A DNA stretch of 31,460 nucleotides, taken from positions 1 to 31,460 of the forward strand of contig CANCFZ010000004.1 in assembly GCA_947377425.1 (NCBI GenBank), in the 5' to 3' direction. The translations under genes and the position numbers were made by a program. The notes under the pieces are model-generated. The model saw only the letters and a program-made list of their open reading frames with translations. It was not told where the DNA came from and did not search any database. Numbering within the stretch: the first letter of the stretch is position 1; every line of letters starts with the position of its first letter. This stretch comes from Flavobacteriaceae bacterium. GTDB lineage: Bacteria; Bacteroidota; Bacteroidia; Flavobacteriales; Flavobacteriaceae. Of this stretch, positions 8,293-17,225 are shown piece by piece.

Positions 8293-8714
8293 TAGCGTCT
8301 TGGTAAAACCATGTTAGTTAATTTGCAAAGCGAAATTAATTTCTCGTTTTCATCCACAATTCTAATTTCCCACAAGTGAATACTTGCGCCTTTGTGAAGA
8401 ATTCTTGCGGTTGCCGTTACCAATCCTTCTTTTTTACTTCTAACATGATTCGCCGAAATCTCAATGCCACGAACTTCTTGCCTTTCTGGATTTACAAACA
8501 TTAGTGAAGCAGCACTTCCAACACTTTCTGCTAACGCAACGCTTGCACCACCATGAAGCAATCCCATTGGTTGATGCACTCTAGGATTTACTGGCATTGT
8601 TGCAACCAAAAAGTCTTCGCCTGCATCGGTATATTTTATTTCTAACGTTTCCATCAGAGTATTCTTAGACCAATCATTGCATAGATTGAGCATTTTTTCT
8701 TTATCAAATGACAT
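8292..8714 (-). CDS. Hotdog-fold thioesterase, probable DHNA-CoA thioesterase
   Basis: 140 residues, PaaI/YdiI-type hotdog thioesterase. The motif HQPMGLLHGGASVALAESVGSAAS (residues about 47-70) contains the conserved G-L-L-H-G-G-A and the catalytic Glu on the central helix. Hotdog thioesterases of this group hydrolyse aromatic acyl-CoAs. The one-base overlap with the isochorismate synthase gene suggests that this one hydrolyses 1,4-dihydroxy-2-naphthoyl-CoA in menaquinone synthesis, but this is an inference from context. A putative minus-strand -7 box (TAATTTTG, 8731-8738) lies 17 bases upstream of the start, so it is probably first in its operon. Confidence 0.87.
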   Translation of the reverse strand: MSFDKEKMLNLCNDWSKNTLMETLEIKYTDAGEDFLVATMPVNPRVHQPMGLLHGGASVALAESVGSAASLMFVNPERQEVRGIEISANHVRSKKEGLVTATARILHKGASIHLWEIRIVDENEKLISLCKLTNMVLPRR

Positions 8715-8803
8715 AGTAATTTATTTTTAGCAAAATTAGTTATTTTTGACTTAATCGGTTTATTCTTTAACAAATTGAAAATAAAATACTTTTTGTTGCG
8801 TTA

Positions 8804-8811
8804 TACTTTTG
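8804..8811 (+). promoter_or_regulatory. Putative -7 box of the beta-helix lipoprotein gene
   Basis: TACTTTTG fits TAnnTTTG, 60 bases before the start at 8871. No -33 TTG is found at the standard distance. Confidence 0.35.
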
Positions 8812-8870
8812 AAATGCATTTTTGAATTTTCAAATAAATACATACATTTACCAAAATTAGATTTTAGAGT

Positions 8871-10466
8871 ATGCGCAAATTACTTTTTTTATTATTCGTT
8901 GGAATCGCTGTTACGATAACTTCATGTCGAAATGATTTTGCATTTGAACCCAGCACTGGCGGATTAGAATTCTCAAAAGATACAGTTTATTTAGATACTG
9001 TTTTCACCAATATTGGTTCAAGCACCTACCGTTTAAAAGTTTATAACAGAAGCGATAAAGATATTGCAATTCCCAAAATTCAATTAGGAAAAGGAACCAA
9101 TTCTAAATACCGCATTATGGTTGACGGAATGACTGGCGATACTGGAGCACAAGGTAAAATATTCAGTAATGTCGAACTTTTAGCCAAAGACAGTTTGTTT
9201 ATTTTTATTGAAGTAACTAGCGATGTTGCAAGTGCTAATCCTACTGATTTTTTGTACACTGATCAAATTCAATTTACTAATGTTTCAGGTGCGCCACAAA
9301 CTGTGGAGTTGGTTACTTTGATTCAAGATGCTTATTTTATTCGACCAAATAGAACAGAAGTTTCTCCGAATGTTTACAATTATGAACAAATTAATCTGGG
9401 CGTTGATGATGCCAATCAACAAGTAATCTCGGTTGGACATACTTTAGACCATTTGCATCCTAATAACGGTGACGAATATCATTGGAATAATTCTAAACCT
9501 TATGTAGTTTACGGATATGCATTTGTGCCAAACAACGAAACACTTATAGTTGACGCTGGTGCAAGAATACATTTTCATGCCAATTCAGGATTAATAGTTG
9601 CTAAAAATGCCACTTTAAAAATAAATGGTGCTGCTCCAAGTGACCATGATCCAGAAAACATAACTAATGAAGTTGTCTTTGAAGGCGACCGACTTGAACC
9701 TGATTTTTCTGATGTTCCAGGGCAATGGGGTACCATTTTATTTTATTCTACCAGAATAGACAATACAATAAACCATCTAACTTTAAAAAATGCAACTGTT
9801 GGTATTTTGATGCAAAATCTTGCTTTATTTTCAGATGAAGATAAACCAAATTTAACCATCACAAACTCTCAATTTTATAATTGTTCAAATATTGGAATTC
9901 TTGCAAGAAAATCTATTTTAACAGGAAATAATGTTGTAATTAACACTTGCGGACAAGCTGATTTTGCAGGAACTTTTGGCGGAACCTATAACTTCATCCA
10001 TTGTACTTTCAACAACAATTGGAATAGCTCCAAACAAGTAGCAGTTTTATTAAACAATTATATAGACACTGATACTGCTAGGTATGTTAGTGATTTAATT
10101 GCTGCAAACTTTAATAATTGTATCGTTTATGGAAGTAATCAAAATGAACTCTTTTTAGATGTAAAAACGGATTTAGGTGTTGCCTTTCATTGTAAATTCA
10201 ATCATTGCTTAATTAAATTTAATAACATTAATAACAACGCATTGTATTTACCAACTAATACTACCGATTTCATAGGTTGTTATGCTGCAAATAATTCAAC
10301 AATATACAATCCTAAATTTAAAAACATTGCCTCAAACAAACTTTGGCTAAGTGAAGCATGGAATATAGCAATGCCGAGTGATATTGCATATAGTACTTTT
10401 GCAGATATTGTAAACAACCCTAGAACTGGAACAGTTGCTTTTGGAGCTTATCAGTTTGTTCCTTAA
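8871..10466 (+). CDS. Outer-surface lipoprotein with right-handed beta-helix-like repeats
   Basis: 531 residues. The signal peptide ends in the lipobox ITSC (Cys19), so this is a lipoprotein. Residues 30-140 resemble an Ig-like beta-sandwich (DTVFTNIGSSTYRLKVYNRS). From about 230 to 480 there are alternating short strands of the right-handed beta-helix type, including INHLTLKNATVGILMQN, LTITNSQFYNCSNIGILARK and ATFNNC-like rungs. No catalytic residues can be assigned. Proteins of this build are conserved in Flavobacteriaceae as hypothetical or parallel beta-helix proteins. It lies upstream of purL on the same strand but is separated from it by its own terminator and by the purL promoter. Confidence 0.75.
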   Translation: MRKLLFLLFVGIAVTITSCRNDFAFEPSTGGLEFSKDTVYLDTVFTNIGSSTYRLKVYNRSDKDIAIPKIQLGKGTNSKYRIMVDGMTGDTGAQGKIFSNVELLAKDSLFIFIEVTSDVASANPTDFLYTDQIQFTNVSGAPQTVELVTLIQDAYFIRPNRTEVSPNVYNYEQINLGVDDANQQVISVGHTLDHLHPNNGDEYHWNNSKPYVVYGYAFVPNNETLIVDAGARIHFHANSGLIVAKNATLKINGAAPSDHDPENITNEVVFEGDRLEPDFSDVPGQWGTILFYSTRIDNTINHLTLKNATVGILMQNLALFSDEDKPNLTITNSQFYNCSNIGILARKSILTGNNVVINTCGQADFAGTFGGTYNFIHCTFNNNWNSSKQVAVLLNNYIDTDTARYVSDLIAANFNNCIVYGSNQNELFLDVKTDLGVAFHCKFNHCLIKFNNINNNALYLPTNTTDFIGCYAANNSTIYNPKFKNIASNKLWLSEAWNIAMPSDIAYSTFADIVNNPRTGTVAFGAYQFVP

Positions 10467-10486
10467 AATTTACTAATTTAAAATCT

Positions 10487-10521
10487 AAAAGACTTCAGTT
10501 ATACTAATTGAAGCCTTTTTT
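10487..10521 (+). terminator. Terminator after the beta-helix lipoprotein gene
   Basis: AAAAG-a-CTTCA-g-TTA pairs with TAA-t-TGAAG-c-CTTTT, giving a stem with small symmetric mismatches followed by a T run. It begins about 20 bases after the stop. Confidence 0.75.
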
Positions 10522-10570
10522 TATTAGAAAAAATTGTCAAAAACTCGTTAAAAACTATTGACAACTCTTT

Positions 10571-10600
10571 TTGCTACTTCTTTTTTTTAAACTAAATTTG
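10571..10600 (+). promoter_or_regulatory. purL promoter
   Basis: TTG at 10571-10573, a 19-base spacer, then TAAATTTG at 10593-10600. This is an excellent match to the Bacteroidota consensus TTG-N19-TAnnTTTG. The predicted transcript start is near 10607, only a few bases before the palindrome at 10611. Confidence 0.7.
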
Positions 10601-10610
10601 CACCTACAAT

Positions 10611-10638
10611 GTACAGACAAGTCGCGACTTGTCCCTAC
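10611..10638. repeat. REP-like palindrome forming the 5' end of the purL transcript
   Basis: The core GACAAGTCGCGACTTGTC (10616-10633) is an 18-base perfect palindrome. It is extended by GTA/TAC across two mismatches to 10611-10638. The core resembles a dispersed Bacteroidota intergenic palindrome (GTAGAGACAAGTCGCGAC and its complement), recalled from memory and not searched. It lies between the predicted start of transcription and the purL ATG at 10654. Confidence 0.75.
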
Positions 10639-10653
10639 CAACACAACAACACA

Positions 10654-13600
10654 ATGATTCACTTTTTCGGAAACGAAACTAAAACGGTATTTGCTATTCA
10701 AACGCAAAACCAATTATCACCAGAAACCATCTCAAAATTAAATTGGTTATTTGACAACGCACATAAAATAAATAAATCCGTACTAACGGATTTTTTTGTT
10801 GGACCACGTGCCGCAATGATAACACCTTGGAGTACGAATGCTGTTGAAATTACCCAAAATATGGGAATTGAAGGCATCATCAGAATTGAAGAATTTGAAA
10901 TAGTTTCAGAATCTTTTTCAGATTTTGATCCAATGCTTTCGCAAAAATACACGGAACTAAATCAAGAAATTTTTACCATCAATATTCAACCCGAAGCTAT
11001 TCTTGAAATTGATGATATTGCAACTTACAACAAGCAAGAAGGTTTGGCGCTAAACGATGAAGAAGTTGTTTATTTAGAAAATTTATCTGAAAAAATAAAT
11101 AGAAAACTTACAGATTCGGAAGTTTTTGCTTTTTCACAAGCTAATTCTGAACATTGCCGTCATAAAATTTTCAATGGAACTTTTATCGTTGATGGCGTTG
11201 AAAAAGAAACTTCGTTATTCAAAATGATTAAGAAAACATCTTCTGAAAATCCGAACGATATTGTTTCGGCTTACAAAGATAATGTAGCTTTTATAAAAGG
11301 TCCAAAAGTAACACAGTTTGCTCCAAAAAGTGCTGACAAACCTGATTTTTACGAAGAAAAAGAATTTGAATCGGTACTTTCTTTAAAAGCAGAAACACAC
11401 AATTTCCCAACAACTGTTGAACCATTTAATGGAGCAGCAACTGGTTCTGGTGGAGAAATTCGCGATAGATTGGCTGGAGGACAAGGATCGTTGCCATTAG
11501 CTGGAACTGCAGTGTACATGACATCGTATTCAAGATTGACCAACAATCGAAAATATGAAGATGCAATGACTGAACGTCCGTGGTTATACCAAACACCAAT
11601 GGATATTTTGATAAAAGCATCCAATGGAGCATCCGATTTTGGAAATAAATTCGGGCAACCGTTAATTACTGGTTCGGTTTTGACGTTTGAACATGATGAG
11701 GCTTCGAGTGCCTCAGCCTCCGATACTAATACCTCAACTTCAAATAATCGCAAACTGGGTTACGACAAAGTAATCATGCAAGCTGGTGGAATTGGTTACG
11801 GAAAACTAGATCAAGCCATAAAAAAGAAACCACAAGAAGGCGATAAAATTGTAATTCTTGGCGGTGAAAATTATAGAATTGGTATGGGTGGCGCTGCGGT
11901 TTCCTCTGCAGATACTGGAGCTTTTGGTTCTGGAATTGAATTGAATGCCATCCAACGTTCCAATCCCGAAATGCAAAAACGTGCTGCCAACGCCATTCGT
12001 GGATTGGTAGAAAGTGATAACAATCCGATTGTTTCTATTCACGATCATGGTGCTGGTGGACATTTGAATTGTCTATCTGAATTGGTTGAAGAAACTGGCG
12101 GATTAATAGATTTAGATAAATTACCTGTTGGCGATCCAACGCTTTCTGCCAAAGAAATTATCGGAAACGAAAGCCAAGAACGAATGGGATTGGTGATTGG
12201 TGAGAAAGACATCGAATTTCTTCAAAAAATTGCAGATAGAGAACGTTCGCCAATGTATCAAGTGGGTGAAGTTACTAACGATCATAGATTTACTTTTCAA
12301 TCGAAATCTACCGGATTAAAACCAATGGATTATGCTTTGGAAGACTTTTTTGGAAGTTCGCCAAAAACCATCATGAACGACAAAACCATTGTTAGAAATT
12401 ATAGTGATTTAGAATACTCGCAAGATAAAATCCCAACCTATATTGAGCAATTATTTCAACTTGAAGCTGTGGCTTGTAAAGATTGGTTAACCAATAAAGT
12501 TGACCGTTGCGTTGGCGGAAAAGTAGCCAAACAACAATGTGTTGGACCATTGCAATTGCCTTTAAACAACGTTGGTGTGATGGCGTTAGATTATAACGGA
12601 AAAGAAGGAATTGCAACTTCTATTGGCCACTCACCTATTTCGGCATTGATTGATCCAAAAGCTGGAAGTAGAAATGCTATTGGTGAAGCGTTATCAAATA
12701 TCGTTTTTGCTCCTTTGAAAGATAATTTAAAATCAGTTTCACTGTCTGCCAATTGGATGTGGGCTTGTAAAAATGAAGGTGAAGACGCAAGATTATATGA
12801 AGCGGTGGAAGCTTGTTCTGAATTTGCTATTGAATTGGGAATCAATATTCCAACCGGAAAAGATTCGCTTTCAATGAAGCAAAAATATCCTAATGACGAA
12901 GTAATTGCACCTGGAACAGTGATTATTTCTGCTGGAGCCAATTGTTCGAATATCACTAAAGTTGTGGAACCAGTTTTACAAAGAAATAAAGGTTCTATTT
13001 ACTACATCAATTTATCGCAAGATGATTTTAAATTGGGCGGAAGTTCGTTTGCTCAAACCCAAAATAAAGTTGGAACTGAAACTTCAACTATCAAAGATTC
13101 TCAATTTTTTAAGAAGGCATTTAATACTATTCAAGATTTAATAAAAGACCGTCAAATTGTTGCTGGTCATGATATTGGAAGTGGTGGATTAATCACAACT
13201 TTGCTAGAAATGTGTTTTGCTGATGTGAATTTGGGTGCTAAACTTTCATTTAATGCTTTCGCAGAAAAAGATTTAGTCAAAATTTTATTTGCTGAAAATA
13301 TTGGAATTGTGCTTCAAGCGAAAGATGATGTAACATTCGAAAAAGCGTTTGAAGGAATCGAGATTTTTAAGATTGGTTCGGTTCAAAATATACCATCTTT
13401 AGATTTTGGTTCCGAAGCTTCGGAATGGAATTTTGATATTGGAAATTATAGAAAAATGTGGTTTGAAACCTCGTTCCTACTCGACCAAAAGCAAACTAAA
13501 AATAATAAAGCTAAAGAACGTTTTGATAATTTAGGGCAACAAGCTTTAGAATATCAATTTCCAAGTTATTTTACTGGATTAAAACCAGTAATTGATACTT

Positions 13601-14355
13601 CTAAACCTCGCCCAAAAGCAGCCATAATTCGTGAAAAAGGAAGTAATTCTGAACGTGAAATGGCAAATGCTATGTACTTGGCAGGATTTGATGTAAAAGA
13701 CGTTCACATGACCGATTTGATTTCGGGAAGAGAAACTTTGGAAGACATTCAGTTTATTGGAGCTGTTGGAGGATTTTCTAATTCTGATGTATTAGGTTCG
13801 GCTAAAGGTTGGGCTGGCGCATTCAAATACAATGAAAAAGCCAATATTGCTTTGAAAAATTTCTTCAAACGTGAAGACACATTATCAGTTGGAATTTGTA
13901 ATGGTTGTCAGTTGTTTATGGAATTGGAATTGGTAAATCCGGAGCATGAAATTCACGGAAAAATGCAACACAACGATTCGCACAAACACGAGAGTGTCTT
14001 TACATCGGTGAAAGTGCAAGAAAATCATTCGGTGATGTTATCTACTTTGGCTGGAACGACACTTGGCGTTTGGGTTTCGCATGGTGAAGGAAAATTCAAA
14101 TTGCCTTATGATGAAAGTCGGTATACTATTGTAGCAAAATATGGTTATGAAGGTTATCCAGCAAATCCAAATGGTTCTGATTATAATACAGCAATGATGT
14201 GTGATACAACCGGAAGACATTTGATAATGATGCCACACATTGAACGCTCGACTTTTCCATGGAATTGGGCACATTATCCAAACGATAAAAAAGATGAAGT
14301 TTCGCCTTGGATTGAGGCTTTTGTAAATGCTAGATTGTGGATTGAAAATAAATAA
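10654..14355 (+). CDS. purL: Phosphoribosylformylglycinamidine synthase, single-chain
   Basis: 1233 residues, the large single-chain PurL type. It converts FGAR to FGAM with ATP and glutamine in de novo purine synthesis. The N-terminal PurS-like domain is followed by the FGAM synthetase core (ANSEHCRHKIFNG, KAETHNFPTTVEPFNGAATG, HDHGAGGHLNCL) and a C-terminal class I glutaminase with nucleophile Cys1082 in GICNGCQ and the His/Glu segment MMPHIERST. Start ATG 10654 gives MIHFFGNETK. A start at 10609 would translate the upstream palindrome into MYRQVATCPYQ and is rejected. Residues about 348-366 form an unusual Ser/Ala/Thr-rich loop (EASSASASDTNTSTSNN) encoded partly by a palindrome. purM lies about 5.7 kb away on the other strand. 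Confidence 0.97.
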   Translation: MIHFFGNETKTVFAIQTQNQLSPETISKLNWLFDNAHKINKSVLTDFFVGPRAAMITPWSTNAVEITQNMGIEGIIRIEEFEIVSESFSDFDPMLSQKYTELNQEIFTINIQPEAILEIDDIATYNKQEGLALNDEEVVYLENLSEKINRKLTDSEVFAFSQANSEHCRHKIFNGTFIVDGVEKETSLFKMIKKTSSENPNDIVSAYKDNVAFIKGPKVTQFAPKSADKPDFYEEKEFESVLSLKAETHNFPTTVEPFNGAATGSGGEIRDRLAGGQGSLPLAGTAVYMTSYSRLTNNRKYEDAMTERPWLYQTPMDILIKASNGASDFGNKFGQPLITGSVLTFEHDEASSASASDTNTSTSNNRKLGYDKVIMQAGGIGYGKLDQAIKKKPQEGDKIVILGGENYRIGMGGAAVSSADTGAFGSGIELNAIQRSNPEMQKRAANAIRGLVESDNNPIVSIHDHGAGGHLNCLSELVEETGGLIDLDKLPVGDPTLSAKEIIGNESQERMGLVIGEKDIEFLQKIADRERSPMYQVGEVTNDHRFTFQSKSTGLKPMDYALEDFFGSSPKTIMNDKTIVRNYSDLEYSQDKIPTYIEQLFQLEAVACKDWLTNKVDRCVGGKVAKQQCVGPLQLPLNNVGVMALDYNGKEGIATSIGHSPISALIDPKAGSRNAIGEALSNIVFAPLKDNLKSVSLSANWMWACKNEGEDARLYEAVEACSEFAIELGINIPTGKDSLSMKQKYPNDEVIAPGTVIISAGANCSNITKVVEPVLQRNKGSIYYINLSQDDFKLGGSSFAQTQNKVGTETSTIKDSQFFKKAFNTIQDLIKDRQIVAGHDIGSGGLITTLLEMCFADVNLGAKLSFNAFAEKDLVKILFAENIGIVLQAKDDVTFEKAFEGIEIFKIGSVQNIPSLDFGSEASEWNFDIGNYRKMWFETSFLLDQKQTKNNKAKERFDNLGQQALEYQFPSYFTGLKPVIDTSKPRPKAAIIREKGSNSEREMANAMYLAGFDVKDVHMTDLISGRETLEDIQFIGAVGGFSNSDVLGSAKGWAGAFKYNEKANIALKNFFKREDTLSVGICNGCQLFMELELVNPEHEIHGKMQHNDSHKHESVFTSVKVQENHSVMLSTLAGTTLGVWVSHGEGKFKLPYDESRYTIVAKYGYEGYPANPNGSDYNTAMMCDTTGRHLIMMPHIERSTFPWNWAHYPNDKKDEVSPWIEAFVNARLWIENK
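11695..11749. repeat. REP-like palindrome inserted in frame inside purL
   Basis: GAGGCT (11698-11703) and AGCCTC (11715-11720) form inverted arms around TCGAGTGCCTC, with a second internal GAGGC/GCCTC pairing. The arrangement resembles the common Bacteroidota REP pattern GGCTGAGGCACTCGAAGCC, read here on the minus strand. The extra codons encode a low-complexity Ser/Ala/Thr loop between LTFEHD and RKLGYDKVIM, where PurL homologues as I recall them have only a short linker. Confidence 0.55.
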
Positions 14356-14363
14356 TATCTTTG
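14335..14363 (+). promoter_or_regulatory. Putative promoter of the T9SS beta-helix gene
   Basis: TTG at 14335-14337 inside the end of purL, an 18-base spacer, then TATCTTTG at 14356-14363 directly after the purL stop. It fits TTG-N18-TAnnTTTG and puts the transcript start close to the ATG at 14383. Confidence 0.55.
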
Positions 14364-14382
14364 CTACTCAAAAAAATAAAAC

Positions 14383-16116
14383 ATGAAAAAAATTACTTTA
14401 TTATTTTTATTAATTTCAAATTCAATATTTGCTACTACTTATTTTGTAGATCAAGACGCTGCAGGAACGGGCTCTGGAACATCATGGGCAAATGCTTTTA
14501 CAAATTTGCAAACTGCAATAAATACTGTAATTGAAGGAGATCTTCTTTTTGTAAAAGCTGGAAATTATTATCCTTCACAGCAAATGATTAGTGGCGATAA
14601 TAGATCTAGAGCATTTTTATTAAATAAAAACATTAAAATTTATGGCGGATTTAATGGAACCGAAACAACATTAGCTCAAAGAAATTTCACTACAAATATT
14701 ACTCTTTTATCAGGTGATTTTAATGATAATGATACAGATACAAATGGTAATGGAATTAATGATTTTGGACAAGGCGAAAATGCTTATACCGTTTTGGTTG
14801 CTTATGGTTTAAGTAATACTGCCCTTATTGACGGCGTTAAATTTTTTGGAGGTAATGCCGACGGAACTGCTACATACACTTACAACACCTATTCATTAAC
14901 TACTTCAAATGCTGGAGGAATTTATAATGTGGCATCAAATCTAGTTGTTAAAAACACTGTATTTAATAATAATTCTGGAAGTTTTGGTGGTGGTTTTTGC
15001 AACAAAGGAGCTTGTTTTCCTAAAATTGAAAACTGTAATTTTATATATAATTTTGCCTCTTATGGAAATTCAATTCATGCAAATGATGGCACTTTAGTAA
15101 CAATTCTTAATAGCACTTTTACTTCTAACAGAGGTTCGGGAGTTTTATCTAGCTTAAATAGTAGTGTTATGAAAGTAACAGGTTGTACTTTTAGTAATAA
15201 TCAAGGTAGCAATGGCGGTGTTTCTTATACTAACAACAATTGTAATTCTGTTTTTTTAAATTGCAAAATGTATAACAATACTGCAACCAATTCTGGTGGT
15301 GCATTTTATATGACAGATTATTGTATTGTAACAATGTATAATACCTTAGTTTATAAAAATTTTGCGGTTTATGGTGGTGCTATTTATAGTGTAAGTAATT
15401 CGTATTTTAATTGTATCAATTCAACTTTTTATGGTAATAATGCCTCTACAAAAGGTGGCGCTTTTTATTGTTCGGTTAGTCCAGATGCAATGTATATGAA
15501 GTTGTATAATACCATTATTTATGGAAATACTTCTCCAACTAATCCTAATTGGTTTAGAGAATACTTTACAGTATCAAACATTCATGTAAGAAATTCAATT
15601 ATTCAAGGTAGTGGAGGTAGTGCTGCTTGGAGTACTAACTTTGGTACAAATGATGGCAACAATTTAGATGTAAACCCATTATTTACTAATACAACCCAAG
15701 ATTTAGAAGACTTTAGACTTCAAGCCACAAGCCCTGGAATTGATACTAGTTATAATTTACTATTAAATTTACCAAATTCAAATAACTCTTGGACTTCTTC
15801 AGATACCGATGTATATGGAAATTCTAGATTAGTTGGTAATGGTGTAGACATTGGCGCTGCTGAAAATCAATCAATTTTATCTATTTTTGAATATGATAAT
15901 TCAAATATCAAACTTTTCTGTTCTAACTCTAAATTACTATTTGAAGATGCTGATTCTATCTTAAATAAAGCATATACTATTTTTGATTTAAATGGTAAAA
16001 AAGTTATTGAAGGAAAAATAAACAGTACTGAAATTCTTTTACCTACATTAGTTAGCGGTTTATATGTTATAAAAATCGAAAATGAAAAAGGAATTAAATT
16101 TTTAATTAAGAATTAA
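14383..16116 (+). CDS. T9SS-secreted right-handed beta-helix protein (choice-of-anchor Q type)
   Basis: 577 residues. The signal peptide is MKKITLLFLLISNSIFA. The mature start TTYFVDQDAAGTGSGTSWANAFTNLQ and the closing DVYGNSRLVGNGVDIGAAE are typical of choice-of-anchor Q beta-helix proteins. Between them, from about residue 150 to 420, many short rungs repeat (VKNTVFNNNSGSFGGGF, ILNSTFTSNRG, VTGCTFSNNQG, FLNCKMYNNTATNSGGAF). The last 75 residues (LLFEDADSILNKAYTIFDL, then GLYVIKI and FLIKN) match a T9SS type A sorting domain, so the protein should be exported by the type IX system and attached or released at the surface. Substrate and role are unknown. It may have a promoter of its own at the end of purL, and a terminator follows. 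Confidence 0.88.
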   Translation: MKKITLLFLLISNSIFATTYFVDQDAAGTGSGTSWANAFTNLQTAINTVIEGDLLFVKAGNYYPSQQMISGDNRSRAFLLNKNIKIYGGFNGTETTLAQRNFTTNITLLSGDFNDNDTDTNGNGINDFGQGENAYTVLVAYGLSNTALIDGVKFFGGNADGTATYTYNTYSLTTSNAGGIYNVASNLVVKNTVFNNNSGSFGGGFCNKGACFPKIENCNFIYNFASYGNSIHANDGTLVTILNSTFTSNRGSGVLSSLNSSVMKVTGCTFSNNQGSNGGVSYTNNNCNSVFLNCKMYNNTATNSGGAFYMTDYCIVTMYNTLVYKNFAVYGGAIYSVSNSYFNCINSTFYGNNASTKGGAFYCSVSPDAMYMKLYNTIIYGNTSPTNPNWFREYFTVSNIHVRNSIIQGSGGSAAWSTNFGTNDGNNLDVNPLFTNTTQDLEDFRLQATSPGIDTSYNLLLNLPNSNNSWTSSDTDVYGNSRLVGNGVDIGAAENQSILSIFEYDNSNIKLFCSNSKLLFEDADSILNKAYTIFDLNGKKVIEGKINSTEILLPTLVSGLYVIKIENEKGIKFLIKN

Positions 16117-16151
16117 ATCAATACTTATTTTTATTGGTTTTTAAAACAAAC

Positions 16152-16201
16152 AAAAACTGACTTTGCTGATTTTTATATCATGCTTAAGTCAGTTTTTTTT
16201 T
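16152..16201 (+). terminator. Terminator after the T9SS beta-helix gene
   Basis: AAAAACTGACTT (16152-16163) pairs perfectly over 12 bases with AAGTCAGTTTTT (16186-16197), followed by more T. The loop is long (22 bases). Confidence 0.8.
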
Positions 16202-16272
16202 GATAAAAATTATTGCAAACAATAAGAATTAAAAGACAATTTTAAACTAATTACAACCCTCTTCTACAAACA

Positions 16273-16300
16273 GGAAAAACTGCCCGAGAGCAGTTCTTCC
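16273..16300 (-). terminator. Terminator of the envelope/stress operon
   Basis: Read on the minus strand, GGAAGAACTGC pairs with GCAGTTTTTCC around TCTCGG, a stable GC-containing stem with a T run in its 3' side. It lies 33 bases beyond the last gene of the operon. Confidence 0.65.
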
Positions 16301-16333
16301 AAAACCAACCAATAAAAGTAAAACTAAAAACTT

Positions 16334-16765
16334 TTAAAAGTTATTTGTTTCCAAAACCATCATGTTTCCTGGATATTGGGTACTGGCATCATCTTCGGCA
16401 GTGATGAAAATTCGTTTTGGTTTTGATGAAGAAACCGTTTCAAATTTTACATTAAGCTTTGATGTTCCTATAACTTGTCCTAAATTAATAGGAATGTCAC
16501 TTTCGTCTGAAACCATCCAAACTACATACGTTTTTTTGGCAGGTTGTAATCGATTTGGTTCAGCCAAATAGGAAAGTTGCAATTCAATATCATAGTTTTT
16601 ATTCTTATCTTTTTTAACAGCTACTTCGCCTCGTGCCGCTGGAACTAATGATGAATTAAGAAAAGTAATTTTTTTGGCACACGATGTAAACGTAAAAACA
16701 AGAACTAATAAAGATAAAATCAGTACAATTTGTTTAAAATCTATTGTAAATCTTAACGTTTTCAT
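16334..16765 (-). CDS. Small lipoprotein of unknown function
   Basis: 143 residues. A hydrophobic signal segment (IVLILSLLVLVFTFTSC) ends in an FTSC lipobox near residue 29, so it is probably lipid-anchored. The remainder (NYDIELQLSYLAEPNRL, KKTYVVWMVSDE, LNVKFETVSSSKPKRIFITAED) looks like a single beta-sandwich. The pattern of strands recalls the C-terminal domain of some anti-sigma proteins, but I do not recognise the family with confidence. It is last in the five-gene minus-strand operon, with its start 3 bases from the upstream stop. Confidence 0.75.
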   Translation of the reverse strand: MKTLRFTIDFKQIVLILSLLVLVFTFTSCAKKITFLNSSLVPAARGEVAVKKDKNKNYDIELQLSYLAEPNRLQPAKKTYVVWMVSDESDIPINLGQVIGTSKLNVKFETVSSSKPKRIFITAEDDASTQYPGNMMVLETNNF

Positions 16766-16768
16766 CTT

Positions 16769-17224
16769 TTATTTTTTCATATTACGCTGCGCAATATTGG
16801 AAATAGATTTTCCTAAATCATCAACATCTTTATTAAAGTCTACTTTAAACAATTCCCATTTTTGCTCAGGTCCTTCTTTATAGTCTTCAATTTTATGTTT
16901 CAGTTCGGCATTCTTTTTTTCCAATTTATCCAACTGATTTACATATAATTCTTTAGTAGATATGTCTTTAGAATTATTTTTAGATTTTAAATCAGCGATT
17001 ACTTTATCGTTTTCAACTAATTTTTTTTCAATGCTTTCTTTGTATTTTTTGAAATCATTGATTGAATCCTTTGTAGATTCAACTAAATCGGCTTTGGCAT
17101 CAACAACTTCATCCTTTGCTTCATTCAGATTTTCTTCTTTTGCTTTGGGTGAATTGTTACAACTTATATAAATCATACTTACAATTGCAGCAAGTAGAAC
17201 CAGTTTTAAGATAGGAGTTTTCAT
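16769..17224 (-). CDS. Coiled-coil lipoprotein
   Basis: 151 residues from the chosen start. The signal segment (MKTPILKLVLLAAIVSMIYISC) ends in the lipobox YISC. The rest is almost entirely charged helix (AKEENLNEAKDEVVDAKADL, NQLDKLEKKNAELKHKIEDY), so an extended periplasmic coiled coil is likely. The start at 17222-17224 is preferred because it lies one base from the stop of the YtxH gene (TAAGATG) and begins the signal peptide. A start at 17254 would overlap that gene and put ten residues before the signal. No function can be assigned; the context suggests an envelope-stress role. Confidence 0.8.
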   Translation of the reverse strand: MKTPILKLVLLAAIVSMIYISCNNSPKAKEENLNEAKDEVVDAKADLVESTKDSINDFKKYKESIEKKLVENDKVIADLKSKNNSKDISTKELYVNQLDKLEKKNAELKHKIEDYKEGPEQKWELFKVDFNKDVDDLGKSISNIAQRNMKK

Positions 17225-17225
17225 C

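Noticed and set aside
10609..10653. Upstream extension of purL beginning MYRQVATCPYQ.
   Set aside because: It is just the translation of the REP-like palindrome and the leader; the family N-terminus begins at the ATG at 10654.
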